A stretch of DNA of 64,000 nt from Bacteroides salyersiae WAL 10018 = DSM 18765 = JCM 12988 (GCF_000381365.1 NZ_KB905467.1:1239278-1303277); one strand, 5' to 3'. Positions 24,552 to 33,726 are shown, counted from the first letter of the stretch. Translations and numbers: made by a program. Notes: generated from the sequence alone by a model not told the origin.

Positions 24552-26219
24552 TTAGCTCAGTCCGTCTATCTGTCCGTCGACAATATCGATATGTTTGGCT
24601 TGCGGCTCTTTAGGAAGCCCCGGCATACGCATGATTTCTCCTGCAATGGCCACGATCATTTCGGCCCCGTTGTTCAGTACGATGTCTTTTATGTGGAACT
24701 CGAAATTATTGACCGCACCGTAGATTTTCGGGTCAGCAGAGAAAGAGTATTGTGTTTTTGCTATGCAGACCGGATAACGGGTGATTCCCATCTCTGCGGC
24801 CAACTTGATTTTCTTACGGGCTATCGTGCTGTAAGTGATGACACTGGCGCCATAAATGTTGGTAGCCACTTTCTCTATTTTCTGTTCGATGCTGTCATCA
24901 TCCTTATAGGTGAACGACAAAGGAGCGGACGGCTTTTTCTCGATGGTTTCTACCACAAGGTTGGCCAGATCTATAGCCCCCTCTCCCCCTTCGTTGAAGG
25001 CGTTGTTGATGGCAAATCCTACTCCCAATTCTTCGCAATGTTGCCGTAGAAGTTCCATTTCTTCATCCGTGTCACTGGCAAACTTGTTGAATGCCACGAT
25101 TACCGTCTGCCCGAAGGAATGCAGGTTGCGCACGTGTTTGTCGAGGTTGCGCAGTCCCTCTTTCAGCCCCTCCATATTAGGCTCCTTGATACGGTCGAGA
25201 CTGACTCCTCCGTGCATTTTCAATCCTTGTGCAGTAGCCACAATCACAGTCAGACGTGGCTGGATGCCGCTTTTACGGCATTTGATGTTATAGAATTTCT
25301 CTGCTCCGAGATCAGCACCGAAACCGGCTTCCGTCACTACATAATCTCCGAAGGTCATTGCCATTTTTGTAGCAAGTATGGAATTGCATCCGTGTGCGAT
25401 ATTCGCAAACGGGCCGCCATGCACGAAGGCTGCCGTATTTTCCGTTGTCTGCACCAGATTGGGATGGATGGCATCTTTCAGCAACACGGTTATGGCACCG
25501 GCCACACCGAGGTCTTTTACCGTAAACGGCTTACCGTCATAAGTGAATCCGAGGAGGATGTTTTCGATGCGTCGGCGGAGGTCTTCCACGTCACTGGCCA
25601 GGCAAAGGATAGCCATGATTTCCGAAGCGGGAGTGATGTCGAATCCCGACTGCATGGTGATGCCGTCCGTCTTGGCTCCCAGTCCGGTGACAATGTTACG
25701 CAACGAACGGTCGTTCACATCGAGAACCCGGCGCCAAAGAATTTCTTTCAATCCGAAACCGTTTGCCTGATTCTGATACAGATAATTGTCGAGCAACGCG
25801 GAAATCATGTTGTGTGCCGAGGTGATCGCATGAAAATCACCCGTAAAATGGAGGTTGATCTTATCCATAGGAAGCACCTGTGCATATCCTCCTCCGGCAG
25901 CTCCCCCCTTCATCCCGAAGCAAGGGCCTAAAGAGGGCTCGCGCAAGGCCACAATCGCCTTCTTGCCAATCCTGTTGAGCCCCAAGGCAAGGCCGATGGA
26001 AACGGTAGTCTTGCCGATTCCGGCTTTTGTGGCGGTGATAGCGGTGACGAGTATCAGATTGCTTTGTTTCACTTTCTCCTCATCAATCAGCTGTTCGGGG
26101 ATTTTGGCGATGTAGCGGCCGTAGTTCTCCACCTCTTCACGAGGGATGCTGATGCTTTCTGCAACTTGTTTTATTTTCTTAAGCTCCGTACTGCGGGCTA
26201 TTTCTATGTCTGATTTCAT
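24552..26219 (-). CDS. fhs: formate-tetrahydrofolate ligase
   Basis: 555 residues, the family length. The enzyme makes 10-formyl-THF from formate, ATP and THF. Motifs: the P-loop TATKAGIGKTTVSIGL near 65, REPSLGPCFGMKGGAAGGG near 95, and FTGDFHAITSAHN. It is cytoplasmic and transcribed alone from the minus promoter at 26252-26259. It is convergent with glyA, so neighbouring genes together control one-carbon flux. Confidence 0.98.
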   Translation of the reverse strand: MKSDIEIARSTELKKIKQVAESISIPREEVENYGRYIAKIPEQLIDEEKVKQSNLILVTAITATKAGIGKTTVSIGLALGLNRIGKKAIVALREPSLGPCFGMKGGAAGGGYAQVLPMDKINLHFTGDFHAITSAHNMISALLDNYLYQNQANGFGLKEILWRRVLDVNDRSLRNIVTGLGAKTDGITMQSGFDITPASEIMAILCLASDVEDLRRRIENILLGFTYDGKPFTVKDLGVAGAITVLLKDAIHPNLVQTTENTAAFVHGGPFANIAHGCNSILATKMAMTFGDYVVTEAGFGADLGAEKFYNIKCRKSGIQPRLTVIVATAQGLKMHGGVSLDRIKEPNMEGLKEGLRNLDKHVRNLHSFGQTVIVAFNKFASDTDEEMELLRQHCEELGVGFAINNAFNEGGEGAIDLANLVVETIEKKPSAPLSFTYKDDDSIEQKIEKVATNIYGASVITYSTIARKKIKLAAEMGITRYPVCIAKTQYSFSADPKIYGAVNNFEFHIKDIVLNNGAEMIVAIAGEIMRMPGLPKEPQAKHIDIVDGQIDGLS

Positions 26220-26251
26220 ACGGGGTTGTTATTAGTTACTTTTAAAGGCTG

Positions 26252-26259
26252 CAAAATTA
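26252..26259 (-). promoter_or_regulatory. predicted -7 element of fhs
   Basis: TAATTTTG on the minus strand, 32 bases before the fhs ATG. Confidence 0.55.
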
Positions 26260-26377
26260 ACAATTAACTTTGGATAAAAGTTGCATAGGTATAAAAAATG
26301 AAACAGGCTTTCATTTTTCTTCGGGTTTGCCGGGAAAGGAAATTTCTTCCATGAATGGATTATCGGCAAATATTTTC

Positions 26378-26385
26378 TATCTTTG
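26378..26385 (+). promoter_or_regulatory. predicted -7 element of the 26406 gene and the RmlD-like reductase
   Basis: TATCTTTG, 20 bases before ATG 26406; fits TAnnTTTG. Confidence 0.65.
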
Positions 26386-26405
26386 CGTTTATAAAACCTA
26401 CGGAT

Positions 26406-26933
26406 ATGAAAAAGCTGATATTGTCTCTTTCCCTGCTGCTGGCAACGGTTGCAGTGTCCGCACAATCGGAACTGCCGTCGGACAGCATACCGCGCTCTCC
26501 CAGTGAAAACTACAAGGAGTTCGGTGGCTTTTTGCTTGATATGGGCTTGATGAGTGTCATGCCCCCTCAATTGCCAAAAATGAATTTCGATATATCCGAT
26601 GCCGGTAAAGACTACAACCGATTGTTCCGGCTTCATCCGGATGTAACTTATTCTCAGGGATTGTCGGACGTGTTTTCACCTTCTTATTCCGGATTCGGAT
26701 GGTCGGGTTTCGGTTCGTCACAAAACCTGCAAATGGGCTCGTTCAAGTTGAAAAACGGTATGCGTATCAATACATACGGAGAATACAATGCAAACGGATA
26801 CAAAGTGCCTGACCGCAGCGCGCTGCCGTGGGAGAAAAACACGTTTAAAGGCGCTTTCGAACTGAAATCGGCCAACGGTGCCTTTGGCATCCGCATTGAA
26901 GTGCAACAGGGAAAAAATCCCTATTATCCTTAA
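26406..26933 (+). CDS. small exported protein of unknown function
   Basis: About 175 residues from ATG 26406, chosen because the product then starts with a clear signal peptide (MKKLILSLSLLLATV, cleavage near SAQ) and the promoter lies upstream of it. The mature part is rich in Phe, Gly and Tyr, with SGFGWSGFGSSQ, then a C-terminal part resembling a short beta-sheet domain (LKNGMRINTYGEYNANGYKVP). I do not recognise a family beyond general Bacteroides periplasmic proteins. It is 12 bases upstream of an RmlD-like gene and probably co-transcribed; the functional link is unclear. Confidence 0.7.
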   Translation: MKKLILSLSLLLATVAVSAQSELPSDSIPRSPSENYKEFGGFLLDMGLMSVMPPQLPKMNFDISDAGKDYNRLFRLHPDVTYSQGLSDVFSPSYSGFGWSGFGSSQNLQMGSFKLKNGMRINTYGEYNANGYKVPDRSALPWEKNTFKGAFELKSANGAFGIRIEVQQGKNPYYP

Positions 26934-26945
26934 AAACAAGAAGTA

Positions 26946-27833
26946 ATGAATATATTGATTATCGGTGCCAATGGCTTTACAGGACGCCGGATGCTGGATG
27001 ACTTGGTATCGTGTGGAAAATACAACATGACCGCCAGCTCACTGCGCGACGACATAGCACCGGGAGACGGTTATCGGTTTATTCGTGCGGATATACGCCG
27101 TGCGGCAGAAGTGCAGGCTCTTTTTAAGGAAGTTTGCCCGGATGTGGTTATCAATACCTCCGCCTTGTCTGTGCCCGATTTTTGTGAAACGCATCACAGT
27201 GAGGCCCGTGCAACCAATGTCATAGCCGTAGAGCATCTGGCGCATGCCTGCGAGCAATACGGCAGCCGGTTCATCCATCTTTCTACCGATTTTGTTTTTG
27301 ACGGTAGAAGCGAATGTCTGTATACCGAAGAGGACGCCCCTAATCCGGTCAATTATTATGGTGTCACCAAGCTGGAAGGTGAGCAACGCGTGAGTGAATA
27401 TTGCAGTAACTATGCCATCGTCCGCGTAGTAGTGGTGTATGGGAAAGCGTTGCCCGGACAGCACGGTAACATCCTGCAATTGGTGGCCGATAAACTCCGC
27501 AACGGTGAAACGGTTCGTGTTGTTTCCGACCAGTGGCGTACTCCTACTTTTGTCGGTGACATATCCGAAGGAGTGGAACGTCTGATGCACCATCCCCGCA
27601 ACGGCATATATCACATTTGCGGAAGCGATTGCGTTTCCATTGCCGAAATCGCTTATCGGGTGGCGGATGTATTAGGACTGGACAGGTCTCTTATTCAGCC
27701 TGTCACCACGGAGGAAATGCAAGAGGCCACTCCCCGGCCCCGTTTCAGCGGATTGGACATAGCAAAAGCCAAACGTGAAATAAACTACCTCCCGCATACT
27801 TTGGAAGAGGGAATCAAGGAGATGTTCTCATAA
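26946..27833 (+). CDS. RmlD-like NAD(P)-dependent sugar-nucleotide reductase (extended SDR)
   Basis: 295 residues of the extended short-chain dehydrogenase fold. The Rossmann motif is GANGFTGRRM at the N terminus; the catalytic pair is STDFVFDG with YYGVTKLEGE (Tyr-x3-Lys). Closest in style to dTDP-4-dehydrorhamnose reductase. However, it sits outside a rhamnose cluster, so the substrate is uncertain, and it could be another 4-keto-sugar reductase. Cytoplasmic. It follows the small exported protein by 12 bases and is convergent with the TetR gene. Confidence 0.85.
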   Translation: MNILIIGANGFTGRRMLDDLVSCGKYNMTASSLRDDIAPGDGYRFIRADIRRAAEVQALFKEVCPDVVINTSALSVPDFCETHHSEARATNVIAVEHLAHACEQYGSRFIHLSTDFVFDGRSECLYTEEDAPNPVNYYGVTKLEGEQRVSEYCSNYAIVRVVVVYGKALPGQHGNILQLVADKLRNGETVRVVSDQWRTPTFVGDISEGVERLMHHPRNGIYHICGSDCVSIAEIAYRVADVLGLDRSLIQPVTTEEMQEATPRPRFSGLDIAKAKREINYLPHTLEEGIKEMFS

Positions 27834-27848
27834 ACGGCCATTGTAAGC

Positions 27849-28466
27849 TCAAGGGCAGAGCAGATGTTCCATTTGTCCGATGATATGTGATTTCCAGGTT
27901 TGAAGCATTTCATGGAAGTCTTCATCGCCATTGAGAAAGACCGAAGTGCTTAGTTTTTTTGCCAGGAAAGGAAATACCAGAAGCCCGTAGAAGGTATAAA
28001 ATACAAAATGTATGGGAACCTGTTTCAGTTTTCCGGAATCCATTTCTTTTTGCAGCTTGACACCTATCTCATGAAAATAGCGTTCCAGTTCCAATGCACG
28101 AGCCGTACTGATCAAATGTGGCATATCCCGTTCTATTTCCCTTACTATGAATATCGGGAGGGAAGGATTATCGGTAAATATTTTGAAATAGGCATCGACT
28201 ACCCTGCCTATCCGTTCGGATATGGGTTTGTCCTGCACCATAATCCCTTGAATTTCGGGAGCCAAAGAAAGTATGATGTTTCCAAAAACGGCTTGGAACA
28301 TTTTATCTTTTGTCCGGAAATAATAATGCAATGTAGGGCGGTTTATACCTACGGCTGCTGCAATATCACTCATGTTGGTGTCTGTAAACCCGTTTTTCAC
28401 AAATAATTGCTGGGCTGTTTCTATTATCTTGTTTTCTATGTTATTGTCATTTGTAGCCATATCCAT
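27849..28466 (-). CDS. TetR-family transcriptional regulator
   Basis: 205 residues. The N-terminal helix-turn-helix is standard (KIIETAQQLFVKNGFTDTNMSDIAAAVGINRPTLHYYF, about residues 13-50). The rest is a helical ligand-binding domain of unknown specificity. Its ATG overlaps the stop of the large activase gene by one base (TAATG), so the two are translationally coupled. The simplest reading is that it senses a substrate of the activase system and regulates that operon, probably at the promoter near 32719; this is inference. Confidence 0.9.
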   Translation of the reverse strand: MDMATNDNNIENKIIETAQQLFVKNGFTDTNMSDIAAAVGINRPTLHYYFRTKDKMFQAVFGNIILSLAPEIQGIMVQDKPISERIGRVVDAYFKIFTDNPSLPIFIVREIERDMPHLISTARALELERYFHEIGVKLQKEMDSGKLKQVPIHFVFYTFYGLLVFPFLAKKLSTSVFLNGDEDFHEMLQTWKSHIIGQMEHLLCP

Positions 28467-31400
28467 TATTTTTTTAGATTATCCATAAACAGGAGCATTC
28501 GGTTCACTATATTGACTTCGCTGACTCCACTGTCAAAGTCCAAAGATAAGAAATTAATATCCGGATAAAAATTTCTAACACGTTTTTCTATTCCTTTTGC
28601 AACAATATGGTTTGCAATACAGCCAAATGGCTGAAGGCTGACCACATTATTTACTCCTTCACGGGCAAATGCAACAATTTCGGCAGGAAGAAGCCAGCCT
28701 TCTCCAAATTGTGCATGCAGTGAAACCAGCTTCTTTGTTTCTTCAGCTTCTTCGAATATATCACCGAACGGAACGAAATAACGGAATCGGGCTGCTATCG
28801 CATTGATCTTGTTTATCTGCTTTCTTGCTATCCTGTATCCCCCATTCAGAACCAGATCCGATAGCTGCCTGTTCTCCACATGTGCCTCTACATTGACCTT
28901 GCGATTGACAAAACTCTGCATGAAGAAGTTTGATAAAATCGGAGGAACCACTTCTACGCCTTTTTCTATCAGCCAATCGATCAGGTTCTTTTGGGCGAAA
29001 GGATTAAACTTCAAAAAGATTTCTCCTACCACTCCTATTTTGGGTGCGTCGCAGTCCATGCATGCGGCATTGAATTCATCGGCAGCAGACTGCAACAGCA
29101 GAAGCAGTTGCTTCGTGTCCCTTCTGCCGATAGCTTCGGCTGCAAGCTCCAGATATTGATCCCGCAATCTGGCTGAAATGCCTTTTTCTTTTTCACGGAC
29201 TACCGATCCGTAATAGAATTTGGCGATGCAGTCGCTATACAAGATTGAATAGAAAGCCACCGGAAGTATTTTCAGCCAGTTAACACTAAATCCCGGTTGA
29301 TTGTTCTCTATCCCACCGCCGAAAGAGATGGAGATGACCGGTACATCTGTATATCCGGAATCAATCAATGCTTTCTTTATCAGAGAAATATAATTGCTGG
29401 CACGACATTGCCCGCCTGTTTGAGTGATGGCGACAGCCGTCTTTGCCGGATCGTATTTCTTACTCTTGAATGCCTTTATAATATCACCGACTATTAATGT
29501 AGCCGGATAACAGACTTCATTATTGGCGTATTTCAATCCCCACTCGCATGATTCACTGTTACTCAAAGGCAGGTTTTCTACATCATATCCGGCCACTTTC
29601 AGAATGGAAGGAATCAAAGGCGACATAAAGGGTGTAAAGAATGGTACCAGTATCTTACGGTTGCGATAAGTCTGATCGTATATCGGGACAGTCACAAAGT
29701 CTTTGATATCCGGCGTTTCGGCAGGGTGTTCGTCTATCAGCTTCAAGCTTTCGATCATAGACCTTACCCGCAATTTCATGGAACCGATGTTGCTTATATC
29801 GTCCAGCTTCAGTAAAGTCAGTGATTTATTGTGCCGCATCAACACTTCACGCACTTCGTCGACAAGGAAAGCATCCGGCCCGCAACCGAACGAAGTCATT
29901 TCAATGAATTGTATCTCTTTGCCTTGGGTAGCACACCATTTGGCGGCTTTCAAAATACGATTGGTATATGCCCATTGCGCAACGAAATGGATGTCGTCGA
30001 TCCCGACCTCTTTGTCTCTTACCAGATCATCGGTTATGACATGGACTCCCATCTCCGCGATCATGTCGGATATTTTGTGCTGTATCAGTGGGTCGCTGTG
30101 ATAAGGGCGACCGGCAAGCATCACGGTCAATGTTTTATTTTTCCCGATGTCTTGCAATACTTTTTCGTTATAGGAAACGACTTCCTTCTCAAAAGCGGCT
30201 TGTTCGTATTCTGCTTTCTTGAAAGCCGTCCGGATGGTATTTATATCTACGTTCAGGCCGATAAGGAAATCTCTGCATTGCTTGAAGAGCAACTTTCTGT
30301 CCTTGAAAGTGATAACCGGAGAGTCTATCGGCACACATCCGGAATCCACGCTTTTGATTACTTCGGAATATCCCGATACGATGGGGCAATTATAGCTGTT
30401 CTGTTCTTTATCTTTCTTCTCGAACACGACAAAAGGCATGAATATCCTGTCCACTTTCTTCTGCAGCAAGTTATTGATGTGGCTATGTACCAACTTGGCA
30501 GGAAAGCAGATGTTATCCGACATGACCATGCGTGCACTGTTTTCATAACTTAAAAAGTTAGAAACATCAGATAAACAGACTTGGATATCACAGGCGGTAA
30601 AAAGGGTGTGCCAGAATGGATATTCTTCATACATATTCAGGCATCGGGGAATACCGATGGTCATTCGGGGATGGATGATCTCCGTATTGCGGTTAAACAG
30701 AAGTTCATTTTTCTGATGGTACACGTTTTCACCTTTGCAGCCATTGTTTTCACCATTGGTAAATACCTTCTCACACCTGTTTCCGGAGTAATACTTCTTT
30801 CCGTTGCCAAACTGATAACAGGTGACAAGACATTGATTATCACAACCCTTGCAACGCAGAAAACGCGACGTGTATTGCGCTTTCGCTATAATCTCATCCA
30901 GACGGATTGAAACACCCTGATGCTGCATGGCGTGCAATGCGCACCCGAAGGCGCCCATCAATTCCGGTTTGTCGCATCTCGACACTTCTGCACCGGTGAG
31001 TATTTCCAGGGCGCGGACAATGGCATCGTTGCGCATGGTTCCTCCCTGTACTACGATATTTTTACCTAAAGTAGATATATCCTTTAGTTTTAATACCTTG
31101 TAAAGACAGTTCTTGACTACCGAATAGGCCAATCCGGCAGCTATATCATTGACGGTAGCTCCATCGCGCAACTCCTGTTTTACCTTCGAGTTCATGAACA
31201 CTGTACATCTCGTCCCTAAATTGGAGGGCACGGATGAACGGCAGGCAGCCAAAGAGAAATCACTTACCGTATATCCTAATGACCTGGCAAAGGTCTCGAT
31301 AAATGATCCGCAACCGGACGAGCATGCTTCATTGATTTCTATCCGGTCGATAACTCCCTTATTCACGAAAATAGCTTTCATATCCTGTCCGCCGATGTCG

Positions 31401-32665
31401 AGAATAAAAGAGACTTGCTTATCCAGATACTGCGCCGCCATATAATGTGCAATGGTTTCAATAATCCCCGAATGGAGTTGGAAGGCGGATTTTATTAAAT
31501 CTTCACCATAACCGGTAGAGCAACTTCCCTTTATATGGAGTATTGCACCGCGTTTCCGGCATGTTTCATACAATTCGTTCAATCCCTCCTCGACTGTTTT
31601 AATCGCATTGCCGCCGTTATTATTATAATATGAATACAGAAGCCGTGAATCGGTATCTATCACAACGATCTTGGTAGTGGTAGATCCGGAGTCGATGCCT
31701 ATAAACACGTCTTGTTCGCCGGCTTTCATTTCTGCCTTTTTTATCTTGTTGCCTGCCATTCTGTTTTTCCAGGCAGTATATTCCGTTTCATTCTCGAAAA
31801 TTGCTTTCAGATCGGTGGATGCATGAGAGGAGGTGCCCAGGCTCTTATCGATTTTCTCCAGTAAATGAGACAATTTATAGCATTCGTCTTGATCCGTATT
31901 GGACAGCGCCGTGCCTAAGGCCGGTAACAAAGTTCCATGATCCGGCAGAATCACATCCTTCTCATCCAAAGACAGATAATTGATAAAGGCCTTACGTAAC
32001 GCAGGGATAAAAGTCAAGGGGCCGCCACAGAACAAAACCGGTACTTTTATGTCATAGCCATGAGCCAATGTTATTACCGTCTGCACCGCCACGGCATGGA
32101 ATATAGAAGCTGCAATGTTCTCACGGCTCACGTTCTTGGCAATGAGATTCTGAATATCCGTTTTGCAGAAAACCCCGCAACGCGATGCGATCGGATATAC
32201 CTGATCTGCATGCATCGCCAGAGCATTCAGCTCATTGACATCCACTCCTAAGATGATTGCCATCTGATCGATGAAAGCTCCCGTCCCTCCAGCGCAATTC
32301 CCGTTCATTCTTAAATCGGTGGGCTCACCGTCTTTAAAAAAGACGACCTTAGCATCTTCACCGCCAATATCTATCATGGAAGCCATGGCAGGATGATCCT
32401 TCTGTATTGCTTTTGCTGCTGCTACCACCTCTTGTACAAAAGAGATAGCACATTTTTCAGAAACTCCCATACCGATAGAACCGGTGATTCTTATGGATAT
32501 TTCTTCGTCCCCAACCTGAGACAATAATTCCTTTAAGAAGGAAATGACTGTTTCTTTTACTTTTGCATTATGTCTTTCATATTTTGAGAAAACAATATTA
32601 CCGTTCTCATCGAGTACAACCATCTTTGCAGTTGTAGAGCCAATATCAAAGCCAATTCTAAACAT
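28466..32665 (-). CDS. fused 2-hydroxyacyl-CoA-dehydratase-type activase (two ASKHA domains plus DUF2229-like part)
   Basis: 1399 residues from ATG 32665; an in-frame TTG three codons upstream is disfavoured. Domain 1 (about 5-265): FDIGSTTAKMVV, then NCAGGTGAFI with the cluster-binding Cys. Domain 2 (about 315-590): GIDSGSTTTKIVV, then CSSGCGSFIE. Both are BcrAD/BadFG-type ATPases of the HgdC activator family. A Cys-rich linker follows (CKGCDNQCLVTC near 610). The C-terminal half is DUF2229/HgdB-like, with conserved Cys in NEVCYPATLIVGD, TQTGGQCRASNY and FGCGPDAF. Such systems use ATP to drive electrons through Fe-S clusters to very low potential. Substrate unknown. Coupled to tetR; divergent from an iron-sulfur flavoprotein that could supply electrons. 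Confidence 0.88.
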   Translation of the reverse strand: MFRIGFDIGSTTAKMVVLDENGNIVFSKYERHNAKVKETVISFLKELLSQVGDEEISIRITGSIGMGVSEKCAISFVQEVVAAAKAIQKDHPAMASMIDIGGEDAKVVFFKDGEPTDLRMNGNCAGGTGAFIDQMAIILGVDVNELNALAMHADQVYPIASRCGVFCKTDIQNLIAKNVSRENIAASIFHAVAVQTVITLAHGYDIKVPVLFCGGPLTFIPALRKAFINYLSLDEKDVILPDHGTLLPALGTALSNTDQDECYKLSHLLEKIDKSLGTSSHASTDLKAIFENETEYTAWKNRMAGNKIKKAEMKAGEQDVFIGIDSGSTTTKIVVIDTDSRLLYSYYNNNGGNAIKTVEEGLNELYETCRKRGAILHIKGSCSTGYGEDLIKSAFQLHSGIIETIAHYMAAQYLDKQVSFILDIGGQDMKAIFVNKGVIDRIEINEACSSGCGSFIETFARSLGYTVSDFSLAACRSSVPSNLGTRCTVFMNSKVKQELRDGATVNDIAAGLAYSVVKNCLYKVLKLKDISTLGKNIVVQGGTMRNDAIVRALEILTGAEVSRCDKPELMGAFGCALHAMQHQGVSIRLDEIIAKAQYTSRFLRCKGCDNQCLVTCYQFGNGKKYYSGNRCEKVFTNGENNGCKGENVYHQKNELLFNRNTEIIHPRMTIGIPRCLNMYEEYPFWHTLFTACDIQVCLSDVSNFLSYENSARMVMSDNICFPAKLVHSHINNLLQKKVDRIFMPFVVFEKKDKEQNSYNCPIVSGYSEVIKSVDSGCVPIDSPVITFKDRKLLFKQCRDFLIGLNVDINTIRTAFKKAEYEQAAFEKEVVSYNEKVLQDIGKNKTLTVMLAGRPYHSDPLIQHKISDMIAEMGVHVITDDLVRDKEVGIDDIHFVAQWAYTNRILKAAKWCATQGKEIQFIEMTSFGCGPDAFLVDEVREVLMRHNKSLTLLKLDDISNIGSMKLRVRSMIESLKLIDEHPAETPDIKDFVTVPIYDQTYRNRKILVPFFTPFMSPLIPSILKVAGYDVENLPLSNSESCEWGLKYANNEVCYPATLIVGDIIKAFKSKKYDPAKTAVAITQTGGQCRASNYISLIKKALIDSGYTDVPVISISFGGGIENNQPGFSVNWLKILPVAFYSILYSDCIAKFYYGSVVREKEKGISARLRDQYLELAAEAIGRRDTKQLLLLLQSAADEFNAACMDCDAPKIGVVGEIFLKFNPFAQKNLIDWLIEKGVEVVPPILSNFFMQSFVNRKVNVEAHVENRQLSDLVLNGGYRIARKQINKINAIAARFRYFVPFGDIFEEAEETKKLVSLHAQFGEGWLLPAEIVAFAREGVNNVVSLQPFGCIANHIVAKGIEKRVRNFYPDINFLSLDFDSGVSEVNIVNRMLLFMDNLKK

Positions 32666-32718
32666 TTTATTCAAATATAATGTAATCAGACATCTAAGTT
32701 TGACATAGTAGTCAGACG

Positions 32719-32726
32719 CAAATCTA
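32719..32726 (-). promoter_or_regulatory. predicted -7 element of the activase/tetR operon
   Basis: TAGATTTG on the minus strand, 53 bases before ATG 32665. A second match, TATATTTG at 32672-32679, would give an almost leaderless mRNA. Confidence 0.5.
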
Positions 32727-32827
32727 TGAATAAAAAATGGAATATTCCTCTCTATATACCCGTTTATTTAACCAACTTTCACGCTAAATAAAGGGCCTTA
32801 AGGAAGGAGAACTCACCGGAATATGAA

Positions 32828-32861
32828 TTTCTGTAATTCAGGTTGCTTTTTCTGTAATTCA
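32828..32861. promoter_or_regulatory. direct repeat TTTCTGTAATTCA, possible operator
   Basis: TTTCTGTAATTCA occurs at 32828-32840 and 32849-32861, start-to-start 21 bp (two helical turns). It lies 28-61 bases upstream of the flavoprotein -7 element, between divergent genes, a good position for a regulator site. The binding protein is not known. Confidence 0.4.
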
Positions 32862-32888
32862 TCTACGGCAAATTAGCATATAACAAGC

Positions 32889-32896
32889 TATTTTTG
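32889..32896 (+). promoter_or_regulatory. predicted -7 element of the iron-sulfur flavoprotein gene
   Basis: TATTTTTG, 24 bases before ATG 32921. Confidence 0.55.
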
Positions 32897-32920
32897 TACC
32901 GTAAATAGATAAAAAGAGTT

Positions 32921-33463
32921 ATGGCAAAAAGAATTCTGATAATATCGTCCAGTCCGCGTCGGAAAGGAAACTCCGATACACTGTGTGATGAGTTTATGCG
33001 TGGTGCTATTGAAGCAGGCCACGAAGTGGAAAAGATTTTTTTACGCGACAAAAGAATTGAGTATTGCACCGGTTGCGGCACATGCAGTGTTCATAACAAG
33101 CCTTGTCCGCAGAAAGATGATGCTACTGGAGTAATAGACAAAATGGTGGCTGCAGATGCCATTGTTATGGCCACTCCGGTTTATTTCTACACGATGAGTG
33201 CACAGATGAAGACACTGATAGACCGCTGTTGTAGTCTTTACACGAAGATGAGCAATAAAGATTTCTATTTTATAGCCACTGCTGCCGAAGAAGACAAAAA
33301 ACTGATGGAACGTACGATCGATACATTCCAGGGATTTCTTGATTGTTTGGAAAATCCGACGATAAAAGGAGTAGTATTATGTGCGGGGGCATGGCATGTA
33401 GGTGAAGTAAAAGACAATCCGGCCATGTCAGAAGCCTATGAGATGGGAAAAGGTATACGGTAG
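32921..33463 (+). CDS. iron-sulfur flavoprotein / NADPH-dependent FMN reductase family
   Basis: 180 residues of the flavodoxin-like fold. The FMN-binding start is ISSSPRRKGNSDTL. A compact Cys motif, YCTGCGTCSVHNKPCPQ (C-x2-C-x2-C-x5-C, near residues 49-61), matches the [4Fe-4S] site of Isf-type flavoproteins. It probably carries electrons in the cytoplasm. It is divergent from the fused activase, which needs a low-potential donor, so a donor role is plausible but inferred. The final codons (GGTATACGGTAG) form the first part of a 23-bp tandem repeat. Confidence 0.88.
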   Translation: MAKRILIISSSPRRKGNSDTLCDEFMRGAIEAGHEVEKIFLRDKRIEYCTGCGTCSVHNKPCPQKDDATGVIDKMVAADAIVMATPVYFYTMSAQMKTLIDRCCSLYTKMSNKDFYFIATAAEEDKKLMERTIDTFQGFLDCLENPTIKGVVLCAGAWHVGEVKDNPAMSEAYEMGKGIR

Positions 33464-33520
33464 TTGGGTATAAAGGTATGCGGCAGTTGGATATAAAGGT
33501 ATAAGGTAATTGGATATAAA
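33452..33520 (+). repeat. 23-bp tandem repeat, three copies, starting inside the flavoprotein gene
   Basis: Units at 33452-33474, 33475-33497 and 33498-33520 follow the pattern GGTATxxGG(T/C)A(G/A)TTGG(G/A)TATAAA. The first unit holds the last codons and the stop TAG; in the second unit the TAG has become CAG. Confidence 0.9.
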
Positions 33521-33578
33521 TGAGTTATTAAGGGCAAAGCCATCGATGGATACTTTGATTTTAATAACTCATTATTTT
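33519..33578 (+). terminator. terminator after the flavoprotein gene
   Basis: AATGAGTTATTA (33519-33530) pairs exactly with TAATAACTCATT (33562-33573), followed by ATTTTT. Confidence 0.75.
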
Positions 33579-33589
33579 TCTTTGAAGGT

Positions 33590-33726
33590 GTGTCGAAACT
33601 CCCATAAACTAAAAAACACCTTCGCTACAGTCTGAACTGTACCCCAAAAGTTGGACATAAAACTTTAGGAGTGCAGTTCAGTCAGTTGTAGCGAGGGTGA
33701 TTTCGATAAAAGGGGAGTTTTGACAC
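33590..33726. mobile_element. 137-bp MITE-like palindrome with IS-type ends
   Basis: The ends are GTGTCGAAACTCCC (33590-33603) and its complement with one mismatch (33713-33726). Both arms stay similar inward for about 65 bp (CGCTACA, TGAACTG, CCCAAAAGTT against AACTTTAGGAG), around a short loop. The inner part contains an ACCCCAAAAGTTGGACA-like phrase that resembles the termini of some IS families (from memory). No coding capacity and no clear target-site duplication. It lies between the convergent flavoprotein and AraC genes. Confidence 0.7.
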
